This document shows positions 26,967 through 34,900 of a stretch of DNA of 64,000 bases, in pieces. The position numbers and the translations under genes are program-made. Source of the stretch: Palleronia salina (GTDB taxonomy: Bacteria > Pseudomonadota > Alphaproteobacteria > Rhodobacterales > Rhodobacteraceae); the NCBI RefSeq assembly GCF_900141995.1, contig NZ_FQZA01000002.1, positions 255,501-319,500 on the forward strand. The letters are read 5' to 3'. The notes beneath the pieces are model-generated. The model searched no databases. It was not told where the DNA came from and saw only the letters and a program-made list of their open reading frames with translations. Positions within the stretch are counted from its first letter, which is position 1. The number at the start of each line of letters is the position of its first letter.

Positions 26967-27149
26967 ATGGCACAATTCTACAAAATCTGGCTGGTGTTCG
27001 ACCCGCGTCGCGTTTTCGTGGCGCAGGGCGTGTTCCTGTTCCTGCTGGCGGCGATGATCCATCTCGTCCTGCTCAGCACGGACCGGTACAACTGGTTCGA
27101 ACAGTCCGCTGCCAAGTACGGCACCGGCGCTGTCGAGGCTGCCGAGTAA
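26967..27149 (+). CDS. pufA: Light-harvesting complex 1 alpha polypeptide PufA
   Basis: A 60-residue single-span LH1 polypeptide: [43 protein letters not shown]. The N-terminal MxxFYKIWxxFDPRRVF signature and the ligating His in [11 protein letters not shown] are diagnostic; the C-terminal tail is Ala/Glu-rich. GAGGAAGGAC upstream serves as ribosome site. It is followed by a 111-bp gap with a hairpin before pufL. Confidence 0.97.
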   Translation: MAQFYKIWLVFDPRRVFVAQGVFLFLLAAMIHLVLLSTDRYNWFEQSAAKYGTGAVEAAE

Positions 27150-27155
27150 GGCCCG

Positions 27156-27178
27156 GCCCCACATCAACGATGCGGGGC
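27156..27178 (+). other. pufA-pufL intercistronic hairpin
   Basis: GCCCC-A-CATC-AAC-GATG-C-GGGGC: a 9-bp stem with one A/C mismatch and a 3-nt loop, beginning 6 bp after the pufA stop. Further GC-rich inverted sequence follows to about 27240. In Rhodobacter, hairpins here block 3' exonucleases and raise the LH1 to reaction-centre ratio; the position and form match that role. Confidence 0.75.
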
Positions 27179-27260
27179 GGCGCCGGCCGTCGCCCCCATC
27201 AACCCGACAAGGACCAAGACGGCCCGCCAGGCGGACGCCGCCAAAAAACGGAGTAAGAAG

Positions 27261-28091
27261 ATGGCATTGCTCAGCTTCGAACGAAAATATCGCGTGCCGG
27301 GCGGCACGCTCATCGGCGGCGACCTGTTCGATTTCTGGGTCGGGCCATTCTTCGTGGGATTCTTCGGCGTGGTGGGGACGTTCTTCATCGGGCTGGGAAC
27401 GATCCTGATTTTCTATACCGCCGCGATCCAGGGGGTGTGGAACCCCTGGCTGATCTCGGTGAACCCGCCGCCGATCTCCTACGGGCTCGGCGCCGCGCCT
27501 TTGCAAATGGGCGGGCTCTGGCAGATCATCACCATCTGCGCGCATGGCGCCTTCATCTGCTGGGCGCTGCGCGAGGTCGAGATCTGCCGCAAGCTGGGCA
27601 TCAGCTATCACGTGCCTGTCGCCTTCGGTTTCGCGATCCTGGCGTATTTCACGCTGCAGGTGATCCGGCCCGTCCTGATGGGCGCCTGGGGTCATGCCTT
27701 TCCCTACGGCATCTGGAGCCACCTCGATTGGGTGAGCTACACCGGCTATCTCTACGGCAACTTCCACTACAACCCGGCGCACATGGTTGCGGTGACGTTC
27801 TTCTTCACCACCTGCCTGGCGCTGGCGCTGCATGGCTCGCTGATCCTGTCGGCCTCGAACCCCGAGAAGGGCAAGGTCATGCGCAACCCCGAGCACGAAG
27901 ACACCTTCTTCCGTGACTTCATCGGCTATTCGATCGGGCCGCTCGGCATCCACCGGCTGGGCACGCTGCTGGCGATCAATGCGGGCCTGTGGAGCGCGAT
28001 CTGCATCGTAATCTCGGGGACCATCTGGTTCGACCAGTGGGTCGCCTGGTGGGATTGGTATCTGAACCTGCCCTGGTGGGCCGACCTGTAA
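27261..28091 (+). CDS. pufL: Photosynthetic reaction centre L subunit PufL
   Basis: Five-helix membrane protein that with PufM binds the special pair, accessory bacteriochlorophylls, bacteriopheophytins, quinones and iron. The 276 residues start [30 protein letters not shown], with [22 protein letters not shown] (His ligands of special-pair region), [16 protein letters not shown] (His for iron) and [19 protein letters not shown] (second iron His). Length equals the usual 275-282. CGGAGTAAGAAG precedes the ATG. Confidence 0.98.
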   Translation: MALLSFERKYRVPGGTLIGGDLFDFWVGPFFVGFFGVVGTFFIGLGTILIFYTAAIQGVWNPWLISVNPPPISYGLGAAPLQMGGLWQIITICAHGAFICWALREVEICRKLGISYHVPVAFGFAILAYFTLQVIRPVLMGAWGHAFPYGIWSHLDWVSYTGYLYGNFHYNPAHMVAVTFFFTTCLALALHGSLILSASNPEKGKVMRNPEHEDTFFRDFIGYSIGPLGIHRLGTLLAINAGLWSAICIVISGTIWFDQWVAWWDWYLNLPWWADL

Positions 28092-28103
28092 GGAGACCTG
28101 GAT

Positions 28104-29084
28104 ATGCCAGAGTATCAAAACATCTTCACACAAGTGCAGGTCCAGGGCCCGCCCGAGATGGGCATGGTCGAGGACGCCGACCTGCGCGACCGCACCAAGG
28201 GTGCGAGCTTTTCCCAGCTGCTGGGCTGGTTCGGCAATGCGCAACTTGGGCCGATCTACCTGGGACCCTTCGGCGTGGTGTCGTTCATCACCGGCGGCCT
28301 GTGGTTCTTCCTGGTGGGCATCAGCTTCTGGGTGCAGGTCGATTTCTCACCCGGGCTGTTCTTCCGCGACCTGTTCTACCTGGCGCTCGAGCCGCCGGCG
28401 CCTGAATACGGTCTGGGCATCGCGCCCCTGTGGGAAGGCGGCCTGTGGCTGATCGCGTCCTTTTTCCTGCTGATCGCGGTCATGTCCTGGCTGATCCGGT
28501 CCTGGGTTCTGGCCAACCAGCTGGGCATGGGCAAGCACGTGTTCTGGGCCTTTTCCAGCGCGGTCTGGCTGTTCCTGGTGCTGGGCCTCATCCGCCCGAT
28601 CCTCATGGGATCGTGGTCCGAGGCGGTGCCCTACGGCATCTTCCCGCACCTGGACTGGACGAACCTGTTCTCGCTCAGCTACGGCAACCTGTTCTACAAC
28701 CCGTTCCACGCGCTTTCGATCGTGTTCCTTTACGGCTCGGCCCTGCTGTTCGCCATGCATGGCGGCACGATCCTGGCCGTCAGCCGCTACGGCGGCGACC
28801 GCGAGCTCGAGCAGATCGCCGACCGGGGCACGGCATCCGAACGGGCGGGCCTGTTCTGGCGCTGGACCATGGGCTTCAACGCCACGATGGAGGGGATCCA
28901 CCGCTGGGCCTGGTGGTTCGCGGTCCTGACCACGCTCACGGGCGGGATCGGCATCCTTCTGACCGGCACGGTCGTGGATAACTGGTTCATCTGGGCGCAG
29001 GAGCACGGCTACGGCGCGGCACAGAACTACGTCCCCGCCCGCACGCCGGAAGAGTTCATGATCTACAGCCCCTATCAGGAGTGA
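28104..29084 (+). CDS. pufM: Photosynthetic reaction centre M subunit PufM
   Basis: Partner of PufL in the reaction centre core. The 326-residue five-helix protein begins [20 protein letters not shown] and has [45 protein letters not shown] (special-pair and iron ligands) and [23 protein letters not shown] (iron His and quinone pocket). It ends soon after the conserved core ([15 protein letters not shown]). The stop codon is next to the pufX ribosome site. Confidence 0.98.
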   Translation: MPEYQNIFTQVQVQGPPEMGMVEDADLRDRTKGASFSQLLGWFGNAQLGPIYLGPFGVVSFITGGLWFFLVGISFWVQVDFSPGLFFRDLFYLALEPPAPEYGLGIAPLWEGGLWLIASFFLLIAVMSWLIRSWVLANQLGMGKHVFWAFSSAVWLFLVLGLIRPILMGSWSEAVPYGIFPHLDWTNLFSLSYGNLFYNPFHALSIVFLYGSALLFAMHGGTILAVSRYGGDRELEQIADRGTASERAGLFWRWTMGFNATMEGIHRWAWWFAVLTTLTGGIGILLTGTVVDNWFIWAQEHGYGAAQNYVPARTPEEFMIYSPYQE

Positions 29085-29089
29085 TCGAG

Positions 29090-29308
29090 ATGAGTGACAA
29101 CAAGAAATGGTTCCTCGCCGATGACCTGCAACCATCGCTTTACATGTGGGTCTTCACCCAGATGTGCCTGGGCGCGGTCTACGCGGCGGTGGTGTTCTTC
29201 GGGGTGATCGGGGTCATCCTGATCCTGCGGGCCATCAGCTTCCTGCTGCCCGAAGATCCCTATGCAGCCCTCGAGACGATGGGCCAGGTCGCCACCGCGC
29301 TGGCCTGA
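29090..29308 (+). CDS. pufX: PufX, LH1-reaction centre quinone-channel protein
   Basis: Single-span polypeptide (72 residues) that breaks the LH1 ring and lets quinone pass, so allowing cyclic electron flow. The sequence MSDNKKWFLADDLQPSLYMWVFTQMCLGAVYAAVVFFGVIGVILIL fits PufX in length, in its polar N-terminus and LxxWVxxQMxxGAxxAxxVFFG pattern, and in its place right after pufM where pufC would otherwise be. ATG 29090 has GGAG 8 nt upstream; GTG 29081 (overlapping the pufM stop) is an alternative. Sequence divergence of PufX between genera is normally high, so the assignment rests on pattern and position. Confidence 0.87.
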   Translation: MSDNKKWFLADDLQPSLYMWVFTQMCLGAVYAAVVFFGVIGVILILRAISFLLPEDPYAALETMGQVATALA

Positions 29309-29315
29309 CAAGATT

Positions 29316-29345
29316 GGGGGCGCGGGCCTTATTCCCCGCGCCCCC
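29316..29345 (+). terminator. puf operon 3' hairpin
   Basis: GGGGGCGCGGG - 8-nt loop - CCCGCGCCCCC, a perfect 11-bp GC stem starting 7 bp after the pufX stop. There is no T-run, so it is either a Rho-assisted terminator or a 3' mRNA stabiliser for the puf transcript. Confidence 0.75.
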
Positions 29346-29426
29346 AGGCCAGGTCGCGCCCCTTGGCTTGGGGGTGTGACGTCGGGGTCTCCACACCCCG
29401 GTTCCCTTCCTGTTGGCTACAGGAGC

Positions 29427-29454
29427 GCACCCCGGTGGCATGCCACCGGGGTGC
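29427..29454. repeat. Perfect 28-bp palindrome between puf and a convergent gene
   Basis: GCACCCCGGTGGCA followed directly by its exact reverse complement TGCCACCGGGGTGC, with no spacer. It sits between the puf hairpin and the convergent lysozyme-like gene. It has no T-run on either side. It may act as a bidirectional transcription stop in cruciform/hairpin form, or as a protein site. Confidence 0.7.
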
Positions 29455-29503
29455 AAATCTTTCCGGGTCCCGTTGTTTCCGCCTGTCCGCTTCTGGTCGG
29501 GCG

Positions 29504-30247
29504 TCAGCCGGGAAAGACCTTCGCCATCTCGGCGTCGAAGCGTGCCCAGCTCATGGTCGCCCTGTTCCCGGCATGGCCGTGGTAATAGGACCGTCCGGAG
29601 GCTGTGGGCAGGCCGGCCCAGATCTTGGCGAGGTTGTGCATGAAGGCGCGTCGGCCGAGACGGCCAGCCTGCGCCCGCGCCAGCCCGGCCTCCTCCAGCA
29701 GCATGTCGGCCAGCCTGTCCTGCACACGCGCCGAAAAGCGCGTTTGCTCGGACAGTCCCGCCTGACGCACCAGCCGCCGCAACGTGGCCGGGATGAACTG
29801 GTAGCGACCGATGGCGTGGGGCTGGCCGGGGGTCGCGCGGATCCAGTCGAAGATCTGGCCCAGCGTCATGTCCGTGGGCGCGCGGCGCGGCGGCACCCGC
29901 GCGCCGTGCTGGACGGCGTCGTAACCCATGCCACCGGCCTCGGCCTGCGCGATCACGTGGCGGATATGGGCGGCCGGCCCGCGCGCGGATGGTGCACCGG
30001 GGGTCGGCAACGCGGCGCGCCCGGAGGTCGGCACGACAAGAGGGCGCGCGCCATTCTCGTCGAACAGGCTGGCCAGTCGCGGTCCTGCGGAACGGCTGTC
30101 GGGCTCGTCCCGGTCGATCAGTGCCGGGCGATCTTCGAACAGGCCGTCCGCACCGGCCAAGAGCGATCCCAGCGGGGCTGCGGCGGCGGCAGATGCCGCG
30201 TGGGCCGCCAGTGTGATGATCGTGATGAGGCCCGTCGTCCTGCCCAT
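29504..30247 (-). CDS. Exported lysozyme-like (muramidase-fold) protein
   Basis: A 247-residue protein with a signal peptide (GLITIITLAAHAASA), a low-complexity linker to about residue 95, and a C-terminal lysozyme-like domain: HVIAQAEAGGMGYDAVQHGA, then LGQIFDWIRATPGQPHAIGRYQFIPATLRRLV, where the Glu-Ala-Gly-x-x-Gly-Tyr-x-Ala and GRYQFIP motifs are typical of phage-type muramidases and related bacterial proteins. It probably cuts or binds peptidoglycan. I chose ATG 30247 since it opens directly on the signal peptide. Its context beside an L,D-transpeptidase suggests a cell-wall role. Confidence 0.75.
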   Translation of the reverse strand: MGRTTGLITIITLAAHAASAAAAAPLGSLLAGADGLFEDRPALIDRDEPDSRSAGPRLASLFDENGARPLVVPTSGRAALPTPGAPSARGPAAHIRHVIAQAEAGGMGYDAVQHGARVPPRRAPTDMTLGQIFDWIRATPGQPHAIGRYQFIPATLRRLVRQAGLSEQTRFSARVQDRLADMLLEEAGLARAQAGRLGRRAFMHNLAKIWAGLPTASGRSYYHGHAGNRATMSWARFDAEMAKVFPG

Positions 30248-30330
30248 GCATCTTGTCCCCGCAAGCCAGTGTCCAGCGGGGCCGACCATGGGGCGGCGAG
30301 GTTAGGATTTGGTTTCCGCGCGTGGTGCGG

Positions 30331-30894
30331 TCAGCCGTAGGAGGTGACCCGCGTGCCGATCTGGACGTTGGGATAGAGCTCGATCACGTCCTCGTTGGTC
30401 AGGCGAATGCAGCCCGAGCTGACGGCCATGCCGATGGTCCAGGGCTGTGGCGTGCCGTGGATGCGGTAAAGCGTGTCACGGCCGCCGCGATAGAGATAAA
30501 GCGCCCGCGCGCCAAGCGGGTTGTCCCCGCCGCCGGGCATGCCGCCCGCGTACTTGCCGTAGATCTCGGGCTCGCGCCGGATCATGTTCCGCGTCGGCGT
30601 CCAGCTGGGCCACTCCTCCTTGCGGCGGATGGTGGTGTTGCCGGACAGGTTCCGGCCGTCATCGCCCACCGCGATGTGGTATTCCCGGGCCATCCCCGGC
30701 GCCCGGACATGGTAAAGCGAGAAATAGCTGGGGAAGATGTGAATGGTGTCCACGGCGATGTCGGGCCGCACCTCGACATCGCGGGCCGACATGGTCGCGC
30801 GATCGGTATGGGGCAGGCCCGCATGGCCCAGAACGGCGGTCGGGCTGGCGGCGAGGGCAAGCCCGGAGGCGATGAAATGGCGTCTTGTCAGCAT
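30331..30894 (-). CDS. L,D-transpeptidase (YkuD family)
   Basis: Periplasmic enzyme that makes 3-3 cross-links or attaches proteins in peptidoglycan. The 187 residues begin with a Tat-type signal (MLTRRHFIASGLALAASPTAVLG) and carry the YkuD domain: HIFPSYFSLYHVRAPG, PGGGDNPLGARALYLYRG and the catalytic motif IHGTPQPWTIGMAVSSGCIRL with His, Ser and Cys in place. Start at 30894 is set by the signal. Upstream 30895-31010 holds a small hairpin (TTCGG-attacaa-CCGAA) and no gene. Confidence 0.92.
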   Translation of the reverse strand: MLTRRHFIASGLALAASPTAVLGHAGLPHTDRATMSARDVEVRPDIAVDTIHIFPSYFSLYHVRAPGMAREYHIAVGDDGRNLSGNTTIRRKEEWPSWTPTRNMIRREPEIYGKYAGGMPGGGDNPLGARALYLYRGGRDTLYRIHGTPQPWTIGMAVSSGCIRLTNEDVIELYPNVQIGTRVTSYG

Positions 30895-31010
30895 GTGCGA
30901 TGGTCCGTGGCAGCGGAGATACACTTCGGATTACAACCGAAATTCGATTCGGTAACGCAAAGGGTTGTGATTGGTTGCAACTGTGACCCGAAGGCCGCGC
31001 CGTGCCGGGG

Positions 31011-31544
31011 CTAATCCGCGGGCTGTCCGAAGATCGCGTGGGCGTGTTCATCCAGGTAGATGCGCAGCCACGGGGTGAACCGGTCGGGCGCGGCCGCGAC
31101 CTCGGTGCGCAAGTCGGACAGGGGCGCCCAGCGCACGGCGTCGACCTCGTCCGGATTCGGTTCAACGCGCAGGCCCGGCCCGGCCTCGAAGCTGTAGATC
31201 TGGACGACCTCATGCTCGACCAGCCCGTCGCCCACGGGCGCGCGGTATTCGGCGGTCAGGCGGAATTCAGGCTGAACGCCGGTGATGCCCAGTTCCTCGT
31301 CCAGGCGCCGGACGGCACAGGTCAGGCTGTCCTCGCCCCAATGCGGGTGGGTGCAGCAGGTGTTCGTCCACAGGCCCGGCGTGTGATACTTGCCCGCCGC
31401 CCGGCGTTGCAGCAGCACCGCGTCGCCGTCCATGGCGAAGACCGACACCGCCTTGTGCCGCAGTCCGCGCAGATGCGCGTCGAGCTTCTCGACCGGCTGG
31501 AGCGTGCCGTCGACCCAGGCGGGGATCATCACCGGTTCAGCCAT
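31011..31544 (-). CDS. idi: Isopentenyl-diphosphate delta-isomerase (type I) Idi
   Basis: Interconverts IPP and DMAPP, supplying CrtE and the phytyl/geranylgeranyl tail pathway. The 177-residue Nudix-fold protein has the catalytic Cys in GLWTNTCCTHPHWGE, the Nudix-like box region AVRRLDEELGI, and the second catalytic element in EVVQIYSF plus NPDEVDAVRW. The gene overlaps bchP by 8 bp and ends the bchG operon, as in Rhodobacter. Confidence 0.95.
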   Translation of the reverse strand: MAEPVMIPAWVDGTLQPVEKLDAHLRGLRHKAVSVFAMDGDAVLLQRRAAGKYHTPGLWTNTCCTHPHWGEDSLTCAVRRLDEELGITGVQPEFRLTAEYRAPVGDGLVEHEVVQIYSFEAGPGLRVEPNPDEVDAVRWAPLSDLRTEVAAAPDRFTPWLRIYLDEHAHAIFGQPAD

Positions 31545-32721
31545 AGGTGGCCGGAACCAGCCGCAGAAGGTGCGCCACGTTCTTCACCCCGATGCGCAGA
31601 TGCGCCATGGGGCGGGCGCGGACCAGTTTCTTGTTCATGTAGGCCTCGAAAGTCAGGCGCTGGACGTCGATGTCGTGGCAGAGCGACACGAACCGTTCGC
31701 GCCGCTCGTCGGACTTGTAATAGGCGTCCTGCATGCTGCGCAAAACCTTGAAGACCATCTTGTGCTCCTTCATGAACAGCTTGCGGGCCAGCTTCAGGTC
31801 GCTGGCCTTGCCGCTGGCCAACGCGGCCTGCGCGGCCGTCGCGGCCACCCGGCCGCCGGCCATGGCGTAATAGATGCCCTCGCCGCTGGAGGGCGCGACG
31901 ACGCCCGCCGCGTCACCGGCCAGCACCACGTCGCGGCCATTGTCCCAGCGGTCGAGCGGTTTCAGCGGGATGGGGGCGCCTTCCTTGCGGATGGTCTCGC
32001 ATTCCGACAGGCCCGAGGCGGCGCGCAGGGCGGCGGTCGCGGCCTTCAGGTCCACGCCGTCGATCCCGGTGCCCATGCCGACGCTGGCCTGCCCGCCATG
32101 GGGAAAGACCCAGCCGTAGAAGTCCGGCGAAATCGTCCCGTCGTAGATCACGTCGCAGCGCAGGGGATCGTAGCGGTCGCTGGCCTCGGGGCTGCGGATG
32201 ATCTCGTGGTAGGCGATGACGTAGGGGATCGTGTCGCCGCCCGGCACTTCGCCCCGCGCCACGTTCGACCGCGCGCCGTCCGCGCCGATGATCAGGCGGG
32301 TGGGCAGGTACCGTTCCTCGCCCGTGGCCTTGTCGCGGTAGGCCACGGCGGTGGTGTCGCCCCGCTCGATCCGCAGGAAGGTGCCGGTCACACGCTCGGC
32401 CCCCGCCTCGGCGGCGCGCTGGCGCAGGTATTCGTCGAAATGCTCGCGGTCGACCATGCCCACGAAGCCGTTCTCGATGGGGATGTCCACGGCGCGCCCC
32501 GTGGGCGAGATCATGCGCGCGGTGTTGACCTTGGCCACCAGCTGGCTGTCGGGGATGGCGAAATCGGCGATCAGGCGGGGCGGAATGGCGCCGCCACAGG
32601 GCTTGATGCGCCCGGCCTTGTCCAGCATGGCGACGCGTTTCCCGGCGCGGGCCAGATCCTCGGCGGCGGTGGCGCCCGACGGCCCCCCGCCCACGACGAC
32701 GACATCGTAGATCATAGTCAT
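31537..32721 (-). CDS. bchP: Geranylgeranyl diphosphate/bacteriochlorophyll reductase BchP
   Basis: Flavoprotein that reduces the geranylgeranyl tail of bacteriochlorophyll to phytyl. The 394-residue protein starts MTMIYDVVVVGGGPSGATAAEDLARAGKRVAMLDKAG (FAD fold), with KPCGGAIPPRLIADF and DGARSNVARGEVPG, and the second FAD motif VVLAGDAAGVVAPSSGEGIYYAMAGGRVAA. It overlaps the upstream PucC-like gene (ATGA) and downstream idi, showing a tight operon bchG-pucC-like-bchP-idi. Confidence 0.95.
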   Translation of the reverse strand: MTMIYDVVVVGGGPSGATAAEDLARAGKRVAMLDKAGRIKPCGGAIPPRLIADFAIPDSQLVAKVNTARMISPTGRAVDIPIENGFVGMVDREHFDEYLRQRAAEAGAERVTGTFLRIERGDTTAVAYRDKATGEERYLPTRLIIGADGARSNVARGEVPGGDTIPYVIAYHEIIRSPEASDRYDPLRCDVIYDGTISPDFYGWVFPHGGQASVGMGTGIDGVDLKAATAALRAASGLSECETIRKEGAPIPLKPLDRWDNGRDVVLAGDAAGVVAPSSGEGIYYAMAGGRVAATAAQAALASGKASDLKLARKLFMKEHKMVFKVLRSMQDAYYKSDERRERFVSLCHDIDVQRLTFEAYMNKKLVRARPMAHLRIGVKNVAHLLRLVPATYG

Positions 32722-33998
32722 TCTCCCGGCACGAGGGACCGGGGCATCGCCCGTGTCCCGTCCATGATGCGCGCGGCCATCAGGGCGGCGGCGATGAAGA
32801 TGCAGGCCTCGCCCGCGAAGACGAGACCGAAGGCCGGGGCGTCGGCGATCAGCCCCCGCAACAGGTCTACGCAGGCCGCGCCCACCAGCCCGCCGAACCC
32901 GGCGGCGATGGCCTGCGCCGCGCCCCACAGGCCCATGCGCGTGCCTTCGCGCGAGGCGCGGCCCTCGCTCGCAAGGGCCATCATCGACCCGATGGCGGCG
33001 ACGGCGAACATGCCGTTGAAGAAGCCCAGCGCGACCGTGGCGGGCACCAGCAGCGCCAGCCCGGTCTGCCCCAGCGCGGCGATGGCCAGCAGCGACAGCG
33101 CCGATCCGACACAGCCCGCGATGACCCAGTCGCGCAGCGCGCCCAGCCGCAGCCCGGTGGCCGCGATACCGACCAGCAGCATCCCCACGAAGACCCCGCC
33201 GTTCTGCGCCCCCGACAGTTGCGTGGACTGTCCGGGCGTGAAGGCGAAGACAAGGCCGGCATAGGGTTCGAGGATCAGCTCCTGCATGAAATAGGCGGTC
33301 ATGCTGAGGAACACGAAGATGGTGAAGGCGCGGGCCTTGGGCTCGGCCCAGATCTCGGCCAGGCCCTCGCGGAACGGCATCGGCGCAGGCTCGGCACGGG
33401 CGACCACGCGGGATTCGATCCCCCAGGTGGCGACAACGCTCAAAACCACGGCCGCCCCGCAGACGATGGCCACGATCCGCATGAGCAACGCGGGCGAATA
33501 AGGGTCGAGAAGGGTGCCCACCACCCCGGCCGTCACCGCGATGCCCGCGATCATCATCAGCCAGGTGATCGTCGCCGCGGCCGCGCGCCGGTGCGGTGCC
33601 GTGGCGGTGGCCAGCAGCGCGAGCAGGGAGGTGCCCGAGGCGCCGACGCCAAGGCCGATCAGCGCGTAGGCCAGGACCGAAACGGCCAGGCCCAGCGCGA
33701 ACCGACCGTCGAGCAGCACGACTCCCCACGCCGCCAGAAGACCGCCCAGCGCCAGCGCGACCATGCCGCCCACGATCCAGCGGGTGCGCTTGCCGCCCGT
33801 ATCGCTGAGAAAGCCCCAGTTGGGCCGCGTGATCTGGATGCCGTAATGCAGCGCGACCAGTGCGCCGGGCAGGATCGCCAGCAGCCCCAGCTCGACCACC
33901 ATAAGGCGGTTGAGCGTGCTGGTGGTCAGCACGACGATGGCGCCCAGGGCCATCTGCACCAGCCCCAGCCGCGCGATGGAGAGCCAGGACAGCGTCAC
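32718..33998 (-). CDS. PucC/LhaA-family MFS protein (bch2 position)
   Basis: A 426-residue twelve-span membrane protein of the bacteriochlorophyll-delivery (BCD/PucC) branch of the major facilitator superfamily. MTLSWLSIARLGLVQMALGAIVVLTTSTLNRLMVVELGL and the LPGALVALHYGIQITRPNWGFLSDTGGKRTRWI stretch are typical. PucC-like proteins help assemble light-harvesting complexes and may bring in pigment. The one located between bchG and bchP is often called Bch2 or ORF428; its exact partner (LH1 or LH2) is not established. Overlaps bchG and bchP by 4 bp each. Confidence 0.9.
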   Translation of the reverse strand: MTLSWLSIARLGLVQMALGAIVVLTTSTLNRLMVVELGLLAILPGALVALHYGIQITRPNWGFLSDTGGKRTRWIVGGMVALALGGLLAAWGVVLLDGRFALGLAVSVLAYALIGLGVGASGTSLLALLATATAPHRRAAAATITWLMMIAGIAVTAGVVGTLLDPYSPALLMRIVAIVCGAAVVLSVVATWGIESRVVARAEPAPMPFREGLAEIWAEPKARAFTIFVFLSMTAYFMQELILEPYAGLVFAFTPGQSTQLSGAQNGGVFVGMLLVGIAATGLRLGALRDWVIAGCVGSALSLLAIAALGQTGLALLVPATVALGFFNGMFAVAAIGSMMALASEGRASREGTRMGLWGAAQAIAAGFGGLVGAACVDLLRGLIADAPAFGLVFAGEACIFIAAALMAARIMDGTRAMPRSLVPGE

Positions 33999-34900
33999 AG
34001 CGCCAGGCCGCGAATGGCCAGCGCCGCCACCATCATGCCGCCGACATAGAGCGTCACGCCGGTGGCGTTGTACCAGGGCGCGCGCGCCTCGGGGTCGCGC
34101 AGAAGGACCCGCATTGCCGCGAACTGGCCCAGCAGGGCGATGGCGATGGTCAGCGCGTGGATCGGCTGGCCCCAGACCAGCAGCAGCGCGATGACCAGCG
34201 CCTGCGGCAATGCCATGACGACGCAGGCGATCCGCGCGGCCACGTCGGGCCCCTTGGTCACCGGCAGCGACCGGATGCCGGTCGCGCGATCCCCCTCGAT
34301 GGCCTTGAAGTCGTTCAGTACCATGATGCCCTGTGCGCCCACGGCATAAAGCGCGGCGACGGTCACGACGAAGAAGCCGGGCGCGCCGGCTGACAGCACG
34401 GCGGCGCCGGTGAACCAGGGCAGCCCTTCATAGCAAAGCGCGACAAGGGCCGGGCCCCACCAGCCGGATCGCTTCATGCGGACGGGCGGCGCGGAATAGG
34501 CCCAGGCGCAGGCCACGGCGACCAGCGTCGCGCCGAAGCCCCAGGGCCCCAGTTGCCAGCCCAGCACCACGGCCAGAAGGCTCAGACCCAGCGCGAAGAC
34601 CAGCGCGGCGCCCGGTGCGACGCGGCCCGAGGGAATCGGGCGATCGGGCTGGTTGATGGCGTCCACGTGGCGGTCGAAGTAGTCATTGATCGCCTGGCTC
34701 ATCCCGCAGACGAGCGGACCGGCCAGCACGACGCCCAGCGCCACCAGCCACCATTGGCCCGCGGGCGCGACGCCCGCCGAGACGATCCCGCAGAGATAGG
34801 CCCACATGGGTGGAAACCACGTGACGGGTTTCAACAGCTCCAGCAGGTCGGCGGGGCGGGTCGCGCGGGGCGCGATGTGTAAGTCTGAATTGACACTCAT
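33995..34900 (-). CDS. bchG: Bacteriochlorophyll synthase BchG
   Basis: UbiA-family prenyltransferase that esterifies bacteriochlorophyllide a with geranylgeranyl (or phytyl) diphosphate. The 301-residue membrane protein has both Asp-rich motifs: SQAINDYFDRHVDAINQPDRPIPSGRV (about 68-94) and VLNDFKAIEGDRATGIRSLPV (about 195-215), plus LLKPVTWFPPMWAYLCGIVS near the start. ATG 34900 is the only reasonable start but no Shine-Dalgarno is visible; the start codon lies in the loop of a perfect hairpin and beside a PpsR-type site. First gene of bchG-pucC-like-bchP-idi. Confidence 0.95.
   Translation of the reverse strand: MSVNSDLHIAPRATRPADLLELLKPVTWFPPMWAYLCGIVSAGVAPAGQWWLVALGVVLAGPLVCGMSQAINDYFDRHVDAINQPDRPIPSGRVAPGAALVFALGLSLLAVVLGWQLGPWGFGATLVAVACAWAYSAPPVRMKRSGWWGPALVALCYEGLPWFTGAAVLSAGAPGFFVVTVAALYAVGAQGIMVLNDFKAIEGDRATGIRSLPVTKGPDVAARIACVVMALPQALVIALLLVWGQPIHALTIAIALLGQFAAMRVLLRDPEARAPWYNATGVTLYVGGMMVAALAIRGLAL
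34878..34895. promoter_or_regulatory. PpsR/CrtJ-type site at the start of bchG
   Basis: TGT-N12-ACA match TGTAAGTCTGAATTGACA. It covers codons 2-8 of bchG, so it would act at or just after transcription start. Being partly coding, it is weaker evidence than the intergenic sites, but the match includes the TTGACA half seen in the others. Confidence 0.55.
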
